A stretch of 48,939 bases of DNA from Deltaproteobacteria bacterium (GCA_031276865.1 JAISMF010000036.1:1-48939); one strand, 5' to 3'; shown: positions 7,525-17,586, counted from the stretch's first letter. The notes: generated by a model from the sequence alone, not told the origin. A program made the numbers and translations.

Positions 7525-8955
7525 TCACCGGGGCACCACCTGCCCCTTCTTCATCACCACCCCGTCCTTCACCACGGGCTCCTCCTCCACGCTCACCTTA
7601 TCCCCCGTCTTCACGTAACCGAAGGTCTCGTATTTCTCCCTCAGGCCGGGTTCCCAGGAAAGTTCCTCCTCCCCCGGGGCTCCTCCGCCGGTCTCGAAAC
7701 CGGCGAGAGAGAGCTTCCGCTCGAGTTCGGCTAGGAGAAAGTCGTCTCCGGAGCCTTCCCGGGCCAGCATCTTCTTCACCACGGCGACCACTCCGGCGAG
7801 AAGGTCGCCTTCGTCCCCCGTCTCCGGGACTCGCCCTCTTTTCAGGCGGTAAAGCAAAAGGAGCGTCAGGGGGAAGGCGAGCTCCAGATACTCGTCCACG
7901 GAGCGCGAGAGGGAGCGCTCGTAGGAGCCTCCGTCGAAACCCTCCTTTCCCTTGGCCAGGAGGAGGACGAGGAAGGCCGCCAGATAGAGGCCCAGGCGTT
8001 TAAGCCGGGAGCTTTTCCCGCGCCCCAGGATGGCGGCGGGGCCGGCGACCGCGAGGACCCCCAGGGCGATGTCGGCCGCGGCCGCGGTTCCGAGGATCCC
8101 CATTAAGGCCAGCCGCACCCTTTTGTGCTGGGCCAGGTAGACGGTGAGGAGCGCCGGGACGAAGGCGCCGAGGACGGAGCCGAAAAGGGCGCCGACGCTT
8201 CGGGGGTGGTGAAAAAATTCCATAATGGCCCCGCCGGAAAGGTTTCCGCAGAAGGCCCCCAGGGCGGCCGCGCAGGCGACGGTCGCGACCCTGACCCCGG
8301 TCGCGGGGAGCGGAGGCGGCGGCGCTTGGAAGGGGGGGAGCAGGGCGCCCAGATGCTCCCGGAAAAGGGCCTTTTCCCGCGCGTCCAAGGATTCCTCCCC
8401 CAGAACCCGGAAAAAGTCGTCCCGTCCCAAAGAGTCGAGCAGGTGGCGGCCCGCCGCCGCCGCGGCCCTGTCCAGCGAAGGGGCCTTCGGAGGGTCCCCT
8501 TCCCCCCCGCCTTCCCCCCTCCCCGGGTGGACGGCCTCCCGAAACTTCTCCAGGGCGCCTTTTTTAACCGCGTCGAAGAAATCGGAAACCCCCTTCCGGT
8601 CGCAAACGAGCTTCCACTCGGCCGGAAAGACTCCGGAGGGAATCTCCGGGGAACCGAAGGGAAGGGCCGGAAACACCCCCTTTTTTCCCTCCTCCGGATC
8701 GCCCCCCCGAAAGCCCCTCCGGCCGGCGGGTTTCAAAATCCTAAGGAGAAGGAAGGCCGATAGGACGCCCAGGACGACGGGGAGGGCGGCCAGGAGGGCG
8801 AGCTCCAAAAAAGCGGGCGAGCCCGGACCCTCCGTTAAAAAGCCTCCGGGAAAGGAGTGGGCGCTCTCCTCTCCGGCGAAAAGAAGGAGGCCCGCGGCCG
8901 AAAGGGCGGAAAAAGGCCCGGGAAGCGTCCCTAAAAGCGGAATCCTTGCGAACAT
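7525..8955 (-). CDS. Polytopic membrane protein with GrpE-like C-terminal tail
   Basis: A 476-residue protein of unrecognised overall family. Hydrophobic segments lie at about 49-73, 220-236, 254-274, 282-310, 322-334 and 358-370, so it is an inner-membrane protein. A charged soluble region (~80-215) lies between the first and second. The last ~35 residues (YETFGYVKTGDKVSV then EEPVVKDGVVMKKGQVV) have the short beta pattern of the GrpE head domain, and the preceding ~380-420 is helical. This suggests a membrane-anchored nucleotide exchange factor for the Hsp70-like protein on the same strand; that is inference. The ATG at 8955 has no visible Shine-Dalgarno and lies beside transposon-like AT-rich DNA, so the 5' end or promoter may have been cut off. 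Confidence 0.68.
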   Translation of the reverse strand: MFARIPLLGTLPGPFSALSAAGLLLFAGEESAHSFPGGFLTEGPGSPAFLELALLAALPVVLGVLSAFLLLRILKPAGRRGFRGGDPEEGKKGVFPALPFGSPEIPSGVFPAEWKLVCDRKGVSDFFDAVKKGALEKFREAVHPGRGEGGGEGDPPKAPSLDRAAAAAGRHLLDSLGRDDFFRVLGEESLDAREKALFREHLGALLPPFQAPPPPLPATGVRVATVACAAALGAFCGNLSGGAIMEFFHHPRSVGALFGSVLGAFVPALLTVYLAQHKRVRLALMGILGTAAAADIALGVLAVAGPAAILGRGKSSRLKRLGLYLAAFLVLLLAKGKEGFDGGSYERSLSRSVDEYLELAFPLTLLLLYRLKRGRVPETGDEGDLLAGVVAVVKKMLAREGSGDDFLLAELERKLSLAGFETGGGAPGEEELSWEPGLREKYETFGYVKTGDKVSVEEEPVVKDGVVMKKGQVVPR

Positions 8956-9090
8956 ATTTTTTTAAATACTTACGGCCCTATATGTCCGTATACAAAAGAC
9001 ACTCCAGCATGTCAAAGAAATCCGTCATCTCTTTTATTAAACGCTTAAAATTAAATTATATTCATCAACTTGCGAAACTAACGCGATCCG

Positions 9091-10725
9091 CTAAACGGAC
9101 AATCCAAGCGACGCTAAAATTTCGTTTTGAATTTTACTTAATGTTGTTTTATAGATTTCGCCATTAATTTTCATTAAATTGTATTCTTTTAAATATCCCA
9201 AAACATCTTGGGCTGATAGTTTTTTCACTCTGTCACTCACGGCGTTGGTTTTAATTTTATTTGAAATACATGTTACTAATATAAATGATAAAAATCTAAT
9301 AAATATTTTCCCCTCTAGAGTTTTATTTTTCCGCGCTTTAAATCCACCGAATCCTCGCTCATTTTTAGAACAACTAAATGATTTTTCTATGGCGTCTCTT
9401 TTTCTACATTCTTTTAAAACGGTTTTAGCCGATAAACTCGTATCGGATGTGATAATAATAAAATATACATTATTGAATTTCATTTCATTGATTGAATCTA
9501 AATCATCCTCATAGGAAATATTCTTATCATTTATATATTTGTTCTCGAAAGTCGTATCGGAATATTTCGCGGATATATGTTTTTCATCATATAAGCTTTT
9601 CATGCCAAGTTTTAAATAGTCCACGCCGTCATATATATCGCCATCATCGTCATTAATTTTGTTCGCGTTGAAGAAAATATGAATATTCACATCTATACCG
9701 GCTATTTGTTTACGAATCGTCTTTCCATAAATTTTTAAATTCTTGACGCAGTTGACAACGCCGGCGACATCCTTCATATTTTGATGAAATAATTTTTTAT
9801 AAATTTTACTAGCGGAAGACATAGGCGTTATAAAATTAAAATCAAAGTCATAAAGTAAAAATAAATTTTTATCGGCGCGGAAACCACGATCGAAAACAAA
9901 GGTCACGCCTTTAAGTCCCAATGACGCTGTATGTTCGATCAAATATTCTAAATCTTTTTCATCATTAACACCGCCTTGATATAAATTATAGTAAAGCGGT
10001 AATTTTGATGTTCGTTCGCAATATATGGCTAAATTAAATTGAGGTTTTCTTGGATCTTTCACGGGGCGCCCAAGTTTAGGAATGGACGCGTATTTAGAAT
10101 AATTTCGCATGTTTGCCACATCGTAAAGCGTATATCCATCGCCATCATGCTCGCGCGTCCACTTTTCAAAAAATTTCATTTTTTGCTCAAACGTTATTGA
10201 AGCGAAAATTGACTCGGCTACGGACTCGTCTAGATAATTCTTAGAATTTTGAAAAGCGCCAATCCGCCAAATATTTAGCTTCGACATGGCGTCGCCTTCG
10301 GAGGCCATAAAAAACGCCAAATCCAAAATAGACTCGAAATCGTTCGGAAAAACTTCTTCAAGCAACTCGGTTAAACCAGATTCATCGGAGAAATGTCTTA
10401 ACGCAAGAAAGTTTCCATAGTGACGGATGGAGTTTTCATCAATGCTTTGGCCATCGCTTCCAGTTTCTTCCGGACGCTTTATAGAATTATCGAAAACGTC
10501 CGGTGACGATTTTTCCGTATTTTCGGGATAAAATTTATAATACTCCTGATTTGGAATAAGCATACCCGTGTCTTCATCCATCTTTCCAATGCAAACGCAA
10601 TCGTACTTTCTCTTCCCTTCCAGCACATATGATTTCGTCACGTGGTAAACGTATTTCACCCCGTTAGCGCCTTTTTTTATCGCTTTATACTTCGCCGGCA
10701 TCGGCACGGGCGGGTTTCTCAGCAT
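9091..10725 (-). CDS. IS4-superfamily (IS1634-like) DDE transposase, apparently intact
   Basis: Transposase of about 544 residues that cuts and joins its own element. The DDE triad is visible: Asp in TLYDVANM (about 202), Asp in VFDRGF (about 279) and Glu in DAIEKSFSCSK (about 447). The N-terminus (VKYVYHVTKSYVLEGKRKY) is the small beta domain common at the start of these proteins. The ATG at 10725 is preceded by AGAGG at 10 bases; a TTG at 10734 sits too close to it. The gene is markedly more AT-rich than its neighbours, consistent with recent arrival. I could not find convincing terminal inverted repeats in 8957-9090 or 10726-10960. It stands directly upstream of the GrpE-like gene. Confidence 0.88.
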   Translation of the reverse strand: MLRNPPVPMPAKYKAIKKGANGVKYVYHVTKSYVLEGKRKYDCVCIGKMDEDTGMLIPNQEYYKFYPENTEKSSPDVFDNSIKRPEETGSDGQSIDENSIRHYGNFLALRHFSDESGLTELLEEVFPNDFESILDLAFFMASEGDAMSKLNIWRIGAFQNSKNYLDESVAESIFASITFEQKMKFFEKWTREHDGDGYTLYDVANMRNYSKYASIPKLGRPVKDPRKPQFNLAIYCERTSKLPLYYNLYQGGVNDEKDLEYLIEHTASLGLKGVTFVFDRGFRADKNLFLLYDFDFNFITPMSSASKIYKKLFHQNMKDVAGVVNCVKNLKIYGKTIRKQIAGIDVNIHIFFNANKINDDDGDIYDGVDYLKLGMKSLYDEKHISAKYSDTTFENKYINDKNISYEDDLDSINEMKFNNVYFIIITSDTSLSAKTVLKECRKRDAIEKSFSCSKNERGFGGFKARKNKTLEGKIFIRFLSFILVTCISNKIKTNAVSDRVKKLSAQDVLGYLKEYNLMKINGEIYKTTLSKIQNEILASLGLSV

Positions 10726-11112
10726 ATCAATCAATCCTCTTATAAAAAAATACCAGGGAAAAATTAAAGGCGGGGAAAAAATACGTTAGCCAAACGATAT
10801 AAGAAAACACCTGAAAAGCGCGTATTCTTTTAAATGAATCCATTTACCGCGCTTATCTCCGACTTTTTTTTCGGACTTTTTTTCAATCGTCCAGGTTTTA
10901 ACCGAAGACGCGGTGAAAACCAAGCGTTCACTGAATTTTAACAAAAATCACGCCAAAATTGATTATTTTCTCGAAAAAAAACGTTCATCGAATCGCGGGA
11001 AGCGTTCCGAAGGTCGGATCCGAAAGGATTTCCGGCGGCGGAAGCCGGAAGGCCCCCGGAGCGAAACGGGCGTTCGCGGTGGGGAGCCTTCCCCTTCGAG
11101 GGAGGTTGCGGG
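10726..11112. other. Gap without a recognisable gene
   Basis: Presumably the right end of the insertion sequence (10726-10960, AT-rich) followed by GC-rich spacer. Short frames here exist on both strands and look random. Confidence 0.5.
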
Positions 11113-11150
11113 AAAAAAAGGGGCCCGCGCGGAAAAAGAGCGGGGGCCCC
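11113..11150 (-). terminator. Rho-independent terminator of the tyrosine phenol-lyase-type gene
   Basis: Read on the minus strand, GGGGCCC (11150-11144) pairs with GGGCCCC (11126-11120) and is followed by seven T (11119-11113). It lies 25 bp past the stop codon of the lyase gene and should end that transcript. Confidence 0.85.
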
Positions 11151-11174
11151 GGAAAAAAAGGTCCAGGGCGGCTT

Positions 11175-12638
11175 TCACAGACCGGAGGGCATGTCTTTGA
11201 GGAAGGCGTCCACCAGTTTCCGCTGCCAGTCCCCGTCGGGTTTCAAGCGGCCCAAAAAGAAGCGCAACGTCTTCGGCTCCTCCGCGAAAAGGAGCCCCCC
11301 GATAAGATCCCGATGCTCGTAGAGCCAGCCCACGCGGTCGGCCACGTATTTCATCTGGGAGAGGGAGAACACCCTCTTGGGCACCGCGAGGCGCAGGAGC
11401 TCCATGTCGGAGAGGGTCTCCGAGCCGTCCTCCCCGCGCTGCTCGGACAGGGTGCCCCGCTCCATGCCCCTAACGCCTCCGGCCAGGTAGACGGCCACCG
11501 CCAGGGCGCCCGAGGGGTAGCGCTCCTGGGGCACGTGGGGGACGAACTTCATGGCGTCCAGATGGCAGCCCAGGCCCCCGTAGGGTTTGACCACGGGCAC
11601 CCCTTTGGCCGTGAGCATCTCACCCAGGGCCTCCACGAATATGGGGGTCTGGCTGATGGTGTCGACGTCCAAAGTCTCCCTTAGGCCCACGTTTATGGCC
11701 TCCATCTCCCGCACCGACATGCCGCCGTAGGTCAGGAAGCCCTCGAAAAGGGGCACCAGATCCCGCATGAGGCGGTAGTCCTCCTCCGAGCGGACGGCGA
11801 TGCCGCCGCCCCTGGCGCAGCCGAGCTTCCTTCCGGAGAAGTAGACGATGTCGGCGTGGGAGCTGATCTCCAGGACGATTTCGTTAAGAGGCTTCCTCTC
11901 GTAGGCCTTCTCCCGGGTTTTTATGAAGTAGAGGTTGTCCGCGAGAAGGGAGGCGTCGATCACCACCTTCAGGCCCTCTTTCCGGGAGAACTCGGAAACC
12001 TTCTTTAAATTGGAAAGCGAGACGGGCTGTCCGCCTATGAGGTTGGTGCCCAGCTCCACCCGCACGAAGGCGATCTTGTCCCTTCCCAGCTTCCGCACCC
12101 TGGCCTTGAGCTTCGCCAGGTCGAAGTCGCCCTTGAAGGGCTCGGCGCTGTCGGTGACGGTGGCCCCGTCCCGGACCGCCTCGTAGACCGAGCCTCCCAG
12201 GCGGGTTATGTGGGCCTTGGTGGTGGTGAAATGGAAATTGGTTATCACCTCGGTTCCCGGGCGCACGTAGGTCGTGGCCAGGATGTTCTCGCAGGCCCTC
12301 CCCTGGTGGGCCGGCAGGAAATAGGGCGTTCCGAAGAACTCCCGGACGGTCTTTTCCAGACGGTAGAAGGTCTCGGATCCGGCGTAGCTGTCGTCCGCCA
12401 AAAGCATGGCCGCGTACTGGGCCTCGCTCATGGCGTTCACGCCCGAGTCGGTGAGCATGTCCAAAAATACGTCCCGGTTGGGAAGCAGGAAGGTGTTGTT
12501 GCCCGCCAGGTTGATGATTTCCAGGCGCTCCCTAACGGGCCGCAGATGGATCCTCTGCACCATGCGGGCTTTGTGGAGCTCCAGAGGCACGTTCTCGCCG
12601 GAGAAGAAGCGCACCCTGGAGTAGATGTGATCTGGCAT
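11175..12638 (-). CDS. Tyrosine phenol-lyase-type beta-eliminating PLP enzyme
   Basis: PLP lyase of the tyrosine phenol-lyase/tryptophanase family, which cleaves the aromatic side chain to give pyruvate and ammonia. The 487-residue protein carries the PLP lysine in FSGRKLG (Lys271) and Asp228 for the pyridine nitrogen. Compared with Citrobacter freundii TPL from memory, the positions of Tyr71, Arg100, Thr124, Asn185, Arg381, Arg404 and Phe448 are kept (Tyr85, Arg114, Thr138, Asn199, Arg394, Arg416, Phe460). Thr138 and Arg394 point to tyrosine rather than tryptophan, since tryptophanase has Asp and a non-Arg there. Two differences stand out: the Arg217 position is Leu231 (DASLL) and the His343 position is Leu356. 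Activity may be altered. ATG 12638 follows GAGGA. The tail is about 20 residues longer than usual. It may belong with aspA and hydF, since HydG consumes tyrosine, but that link is inference. Confidence 0.85.
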   Translation of the reverse strand: MPDHIYSRVRFFSGENVPLELHKARMVQRIHLRPVRERLEIINLAGNNTFLLPNRDVFLDMLTDSGVNAMSEAQYAAMLLADDSYAGSETFYRLEKTVREFFGTPYFLPAHQGRACENILATTYVRPGTEVITNFHFTTTKAHITRLGGSVYEAVRDGATVTDSAEPFKGDFDLAKLKARVRKLGRDKIAFVRVELGTNLIGGQPVSLSNLKKVSEFSRKEGLKVVIDASLLADNLYFIKTREKAYERKPLNEIVLEISSHADIVYFSGRKLGCARGGGIAVRSEEDYRLMRDLVPLFEGFLTYGGMSVREMEAINVGLRETLDVDTISQTPIFVEALGEMLTAKGVPVVKPYGGLGCHLDAMKFVPHVPQERYPSGALAVAVYLAGGVRGMERGTLSEQRGEDGSETLSDMELLRLAVPKRVFSLSQMKYVADRVGWLYEHRDLIGGLLFAEEPKTLRFFLGRLKPDGDWQRKLVDAFLKDMPSGL

Positions 12639-12666
12639 TTGTCCTCGATTGTTTCCATTGGGATGC

Positions 12667-12690
12667 GGCGCCGGACCAAGGGCCGGCGCC
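12667..12690 (-). other. GC-rich hairpin between lipoprotein and lyase genes
   Basis: GGCGCCGG and CCGGCGCC flank an 8-base loop, within the 85-bp spacer. No T-tract follows on the minus strand. It resembles the other GGCGCC-type hairpins in gaps of this window. Confidence 0.6.
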
Positions 12691-12723
12691 GGAGCTTGAA
12701 AAAAGCGAAAGGGCGCCCGGCCT

Positions 12724-14271
12724 TTAGCGCCGGAAGACCCGCTTGACGAAGTTCGCGAAATAGCCGTTGTCGGCCAAAAGGCGGCAGGCGTTCCAGGCCT
12801 CCCCCCCGCCGCCGCTGCCGGCGAGGGCCTGGGCCAGGCGGTATCCCTGGTCGTCCGAGTCGCCGTAGACCACGATGAAGTCGAGGTTTCCGCCGTATTG
12901 GGATTTTAGCGAGCTTAAAGCCGCCTGGGCCCGGCTGTTCTTATCCTCCGCGCGGAAATCGGAAAAAAGCACCACCGTCTTCCTCCCGGAAACGGCCTTC
13001 AGATCGCCTAGGTTTAGGAGCTCCGGCGCCAGGGGCGCCGGACGGGGGTCGGCCTTCAGGGACCTCACGCTCTTTAAAACCTCGGGGCGGTTGTAGACGG
13101 CCGGCCCGTAGCCGGGCCGGGTGTCGGCGTAGCTGGAGTCGTCGCCCTTCCACCAGTTCTTTATGGGCCTCGAGACCCTATCGAGAATCCCGTCGGCCTC
13201 CTTGAAGCCCAAAGGCCTCACCATCACGAGCATGCCGTTGTCCGGAATGTAGCCCACCAGGCGCTCCACCCCGGTGAGCATCCTCCCCGCCTGGGAGTAG
13301 CCGGCGCAGGCCGAGGCGTCCAGGCGGCGCTCGTCGGGCCTCACCGCCCCCCAGACCCCCCTCAGCCCCGAGGTGTCCAATAAGAGGACCATTCCAGGCT
13401 GGCTCATGGCGCGGGTTCTGGCCTCCTCCAGCTTGGCGGGGGGGGTCCGGAAATCCACCGGATCCTTGCTCTCGGCTAGGTAGACACGGTACCAAAGGCC
13501 CCCGCCGTCTTTGGACTCCTCCACCGCCGCCGGCCAGCCGGCGGCGCTGAGCCTGGAGGCCTCCTTCTTGGCCGCGAGGGGGTCCCTAAAGGATCCCACG
13601 TAGCGGCCGTAGACCGCCTTCTGGAAGCCCGCGCCCGTCACCGCCGGCGAATCGGGCGGCAGCGGTTTTCCGGCCTTCTCCTGGGCGAAGGAGACCACCG
13701 ACTCGGAGCGCTCCAAGAGAGGCGCGGTCTGGGTCTCGACGCTGTGAAGCTCGCCCGGGTCGTCCGAGGGCAGCACCTGCCACTTGGTAACCAGGCCCTG
13801 GGCGACGAGCCGCCTTCCCAGAACCTCGGCGTCCTCCTTCCGGCCGAAAAGCCCCACCAGGACCAAATGGAAGTCGCCTATTTTAGCGCTCGCGAGGAAG
13901 CGCCTCTCCTCTAAGGTTTTCCTCACCGTGAAGGCCGTGTAGCCCTCTTTTTGAAAAACCGCGACCGCCCTGTCGGCCGGAGCCTTGTCCAGGTAGCTCC
14001 CCACCCAGACGGCGTAGAAATCGGCCCTCACCATCTCGCCCACCGGGGCGACGCCGTCTTTCATCTCCCCGCCGTCCACCACGACCCCCACCGGAGCCGC
14101 TCCGCCGGTTCCGGCGGAGGCGGAGGCGCCGGCGCCGGCGCCGGCCGGACCGGGGGAGGCCGCGGGCCCCGAATGCGAGCAGCCGCAAAGAAGGGCCGGA
14201 AGGAGAAAAAAGAGGAGCGCCCACGCCGCCGGAAAGGCGCCTGGGACGCGGGCGGACGCGCTGGATCTCAT
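12724..14271 (-). CDS. Lipoprotein with SPOR-like repeats and a vWA-like C-terminal domain
   Basis: A 515-residue exported protein. Residues 13-30 are hydrophobic and end in LLCGC, giving a lipobox with Cys31 as the lipidated residue, followed by a Gly/Ala/Pro linker to ~65. Two segments have the SPOR-like beta-alpha-beta layout: ~83-165 (FYAVWVGSYLDKAPADRA) and ~205-265 (VYGRYVGSFRDPLAAKK). The C-terminal part has MVLLLDTSGLRG and later KTVVLFSDFRAEDKN and DFIVVYGDSDD, which resembles a von Willebrand A fold with a partial metal site (DTSG). Likely a periplasmic envelope protein that binds peptidoglycan or partner proteins. The exact family is not recognised. Confidence 0.7.
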   Translation of the reverse strand: MRSSASARVPGAFPAAWALLFFLLPALLCGCSHSGPAASPGPAGAGAGASASAGTGGAAPVGVVVDGGEMKDGVAPVGEMVRADFYAVWVGSYLDKAPADRAVAVFQKEGYTAFTVRKTLEERRFLASAKIGDFHLVLVGLFGRKEDAEVLGRRLVAQGLVTKWQVLPSDDPGELHSVETQTAPLLERSESVVSFAQEKAGKPLPPDSPAVTGAGFQKAVYGRYVGSFRDPLAAKKEASRLSAAGWPAAVEESKDGGGLWYRVYLAESKDPVDFRTPPAKLEEARTRAMSQPGMVLLLDTSGLRGVWGAVRPDERRLDASACAGYSQAGRMLTGVERLVGYIPDNGMLVMVRPLGFKEADGILDRVSRPIKNWWKGDDSSYADTRPGYGPAVYNRPEVLKSVRSLKADPRPAPLAPELLNLGDLKAVSGRKTVVLFSDFRAEDKNSRAQAALSSLKSQYGGNLDFIVVYGDSDDQGYRLAQALAGSGGGGEAWNACRLLADNGYFANFVKRVFRR

Positions 14272-15304
14272 GGCGGGTCGGAATGACTCACGGAAGCGTC
14301 GGGCGCCTCCGGCGAAAAAAAGAAAGCCGGACCGGCTTTTTAGAAAATTTAGGGCGAAGAATTTGGAAACGGTAAACCTTTATTATTTTACCACAAACGG
14401 CGCCGACAATTAAGACGAAAAAGCCGAAAGGGCGCGGAGATTTTTATCGCCGCGGCTAAACGGAAACTCCCTCATCCTCGCCAAAGCGGAAACGCCCTCC
14501 GCCTTAATTTGAGGCTGTTTCCGCCTCCCTCGGGGGGAAGCCTCCCCGCGGGGACGAGGAATTGAATATATCTTCTATAAATTATAATTAATAATGCTAA
14601 TTAATATTTATTATAATATTTTATGTATATTAATATTAAATACATATATATTAAATGGCCATATGGAAAGCGAGCGCGCGCTGGGATCGCTGTAAAGGGG
14701 GTTTGTTGACAAATCGATGGCGGGGTGGTTTGACGCCGGCGCGAGCGGATTATGGCGGAAAGCGCGCTCCGTCGGGATAGGGCCGGAGACTCTTAACGAG
14801 CTCCACGCGCTTTCAGATTTCAGACCCGTATGAGAAAAACAAGCGCGGGTCGGGCGCCGTAAACGGGACAACTCCTGGATGAACAATATTAATTTTGGTA
14901 ATTGGCAAATCATACGCGGCATATGTTGATTGTCAACGCCAAATTTAATGGGGTCGACAACTTCATCCCCCGCAATCGTCCATGATTTGTCAATAAAAGC
15001 CCTTTACACGCAGGCGAGCGAATACCCGCTTTCCGGACAGCTGGGATAAAGTTACATAAAAATAACTAAAATATAGATGAAGTATATATTTTTAGATAAA
15101 ATAAAATGTTTTTAACATTTCATAGCGTAAATAAGTTAAATCCGCCGCCCCGGCGTCAAGACCTCCGTCAAAGGACGCCATCCAAGCATCCCCAGGTTAT
15201 TGACCCTGGCTTGATGAAAGAACACCATTAACCCGCGTCGACGCGCAACTTCTTTCAAAACGATCGTCTCCTATTTTTGACAAATTTGGGATTTAGGCCC
15301 TCCA
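14272..15304. other. Gap of about 1 kb without a supported gene
   Basis: GC-rich spacer to 14560, then AT-rich blocks at 14565-14660 and 15050-15140. A 103-codon minus frame at 14611-14922 has no recognisable protein character. No tRNA or strong promoter was seen. Confidence 0.5.
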
Positions 15305-16970
15305 ATGAAAAATCTCCCTCTGGGTATCCAAAACTTCCATGAAATAATCTAAGGGAGATTATACCCACGTTTACAAGACGCGTCTTTCTCCGGAACTGAT
15401 TAAGATAAAACAAATTTTTCTCTCCCGTCCCCGACGCTTCGGCAAATCTCTTCTTCTTAACACCCTGGAACAAATGTTTCGAGGAAACGCCGACCTTTTT
15501 TCGGGTCTGCAAATAGCTGAGTCCGGCTATGAGTTTAAAAAATATCCGGTTATTCGCCTGAGTATGACGACGGACTCTGAAAGCCCGAAATTTCTTAAGG
15601 AAAGGCTGATAAAAAACCTTCGAAATATGCCGAAACCTACATCATCCATCTCAGAGACGATGATCCTGGCGGGGCGTTACAACTTTTTATTAAAGATCTA
15701 AACGAAAAATTCCAACAAAGAGTTGTAACGCTCATCGACTAGTACGGCCATCCCGTCAGCTCGCATATTGATGATATTGATTTAGCCAAAGCCAACCCTA
15801 AAGGTCTAAGCTCTTTTTACGCCGGGTTAAAGAGATGGATGAGTTTTCGCGTTTCGTCATGGCGACAGTGGTGACACGCTACGCCATGACGGATTTATGC
15901 TCCGGTCTCGACCAGTTGGTCGACATCGGGTTCACGCCTGAATTCGCCGCTATACGCGGCTTCACTCCGAATGAGATGGATCAATATTTCGCAGACCGTT
16001 ACAGCTCGACCTTGAAATATTTAAAATCCACCGGCGCTTGCCGCCGGATAGCTCGGAAGTCGACTTGCGGCGAAAAAACCTCGATTGGCGCGATGGCTGC
16101 ACATGGGATGGAAAACTAGAGTTATGAACCCGATTTCAATTCTAAATTTTTTTTCAATCGATCTTTAGACTCTTACTGGCCCGACACCGCGCCTTCCGCG
16201 GACTTTCTTTTGGAAGTGATGAAAGCCAATCAATTTTCATTTACAAAAAATAACCTTCGAGGATTATCCAAAACGGATATTTCTCTCGCTACCGTCGAAA
16301 ATGTTAAATCCGTCCCGCTTTCGTTTCATACTGGTTATTTGACCATAGATGAAATCAAACGGGTCGACGGCAAATTACAATGCTCCTTCACGGTTCCGAA
16401 TTTCGAAGTCGAAACGCCTTTTTATGATATATTAAATCAACGTTCATTTATCAAAGACGGCGTCGGCGAGGCCGTGGAATGAAACGAAGCCCTTAAGAGG
16501 CGGGACTAAGAACATTTGACTATAATTATCGGAAGGCTTTTCGCGCGCATTCCAAGGTAACATTACGAAAAGAACGGTAAATTGGGAGAGTAATATTTTC
16601 AAACGAACTTAATTAGTTCCTTTTCAGGCCTACAATCAGAGGTTAGATCCGAAACGCCAGGATCCAAAGGCGACCCGGATCTTATACTGACAACCGCTAG
16701 CGGACTACGAGCGGTTATGGAGATAAAATTCGCCCCGAACGCCAAACCGGCCAAGCTCGGGAAGACTCTCGACAAACTCGCCAAGCTGGGCCTGAAAGCC
16801 ATCAAATAAAATATGGAGAAAGCGATCGCCTCAAGGGATACGACTTCGCGGTCGTCGGGGTGGGCGTCGTCGGCCGGGGCGAGGCCAAAGCCGTCTTCGG
16901 CGATCCTGGAAAAACGCGGTTTAAGAGTTTTCCCGGCGGGGCGGCACCCGCGATCCGCGCCGTCGTTTGA
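15305..16970 (+). pseudogene. Decayed PF09820-type AAA-ATPase / PD-(D/E)XK nuclease gene
   Basis: Pieces of one ATPase-nuclease gene lie in order in shifting frames. They are MKNLPLGIQNFHEII then a TAA; GDYTHVYKTRLSPELI with Walker A RPRRFGKSLL (about 15430-15460); VVTLID then TAG then YGHPV, where LIDEYD is expected (15720-15755); TRYAMTDLCSGLDQL (about 15870-15915); SFHTGYLTIDEIKRVDG (about 16330-16370); and the nuclease core DPDLILTT...AVMEIKF (about 16670-16735) with a one-base shift before YGESDRLKGYDFAVVGVG. At least three frame breaks and two stops show it is dead. The best intact relative here is 46314-47978. Confidence 0.88.
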
Positions 16971-17586
16971 CCTTCCCTTCGCCTAACGATTGTTTTCATC
17001 GGCGGCGCCGCCCGCGGATTGGTTTTAATAACGCTCATGAATAGGGTAGAGGCGATTCGCCCCGTCCCATGAAACGCCCTAAATACGTTTCGGGAGAGGA
17101 AAGAAGCCGTTGTTTTATCGACCCTGGGGGAACGTTGAAAACCCGCCTCACGTTTTCTCAGGCGCGCCCCGCCGCGCTTCAATTAGGGGGAAGGCGCCGC
17201 GGACGGCGAAGCCGGGGGGAAAACCGGGAAATAGGAGGTCGGACTGTTGAAAGAGCGGGCTGAAAGGATGGTAAGTTTAATTAGTTCAATTATATGCAAT
17301 ATAACTAATTTAGACTCAATAGACCAAAAAGTGATAGGAATTATCTCCCGTAAGCTATGAGACTTTGGTATTTACCGCGCGAATTCGAAGAAACCATATT
17401 TTTAACTACGGTAAGTTCGCGCTTGGACCCCCGCGGGCCACAGGGCGTTTCAGCGGAAAAATGGGTATATTTGTCTTTTCATTTGACACTCGATTTCATA
17501 TTGTAGCGTCATACTTTATCGTCTAAAATGGGATTCATGTTAAAATTATAATAAACGATAGAGCTGTTGATTTATCAAATTTAAAT
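16971..17586. other. Gap without a recognisable gene
   Basis: GC-rich remnants to about 17260, then AT-rich sequence leading to the ATPase-nuclease gene. No coding frame with recognisable protein character was found. Confidence 0.45.

Noticed and set aside
11175..12638. Loss of the carboxylate-binding arginine (Arg404) in the lyase
   Set aside because: Counting along the recalled TPL sequence puts Arg404 at the Arg of ELLRLAVP, which is conserved (Arg416).
14611..14922. 103-codon minus-strand frame
   Set aside because: No protein-like composition, no ribosome site, lies across an AT-rich spacer.
15305..16970. Stop-codon readthrough or recoding in the nuclease genes
   Set aside because: Interrupting codons are a mix of TAA and TAG and come with frameshifts, so decay explains them better than suppression.
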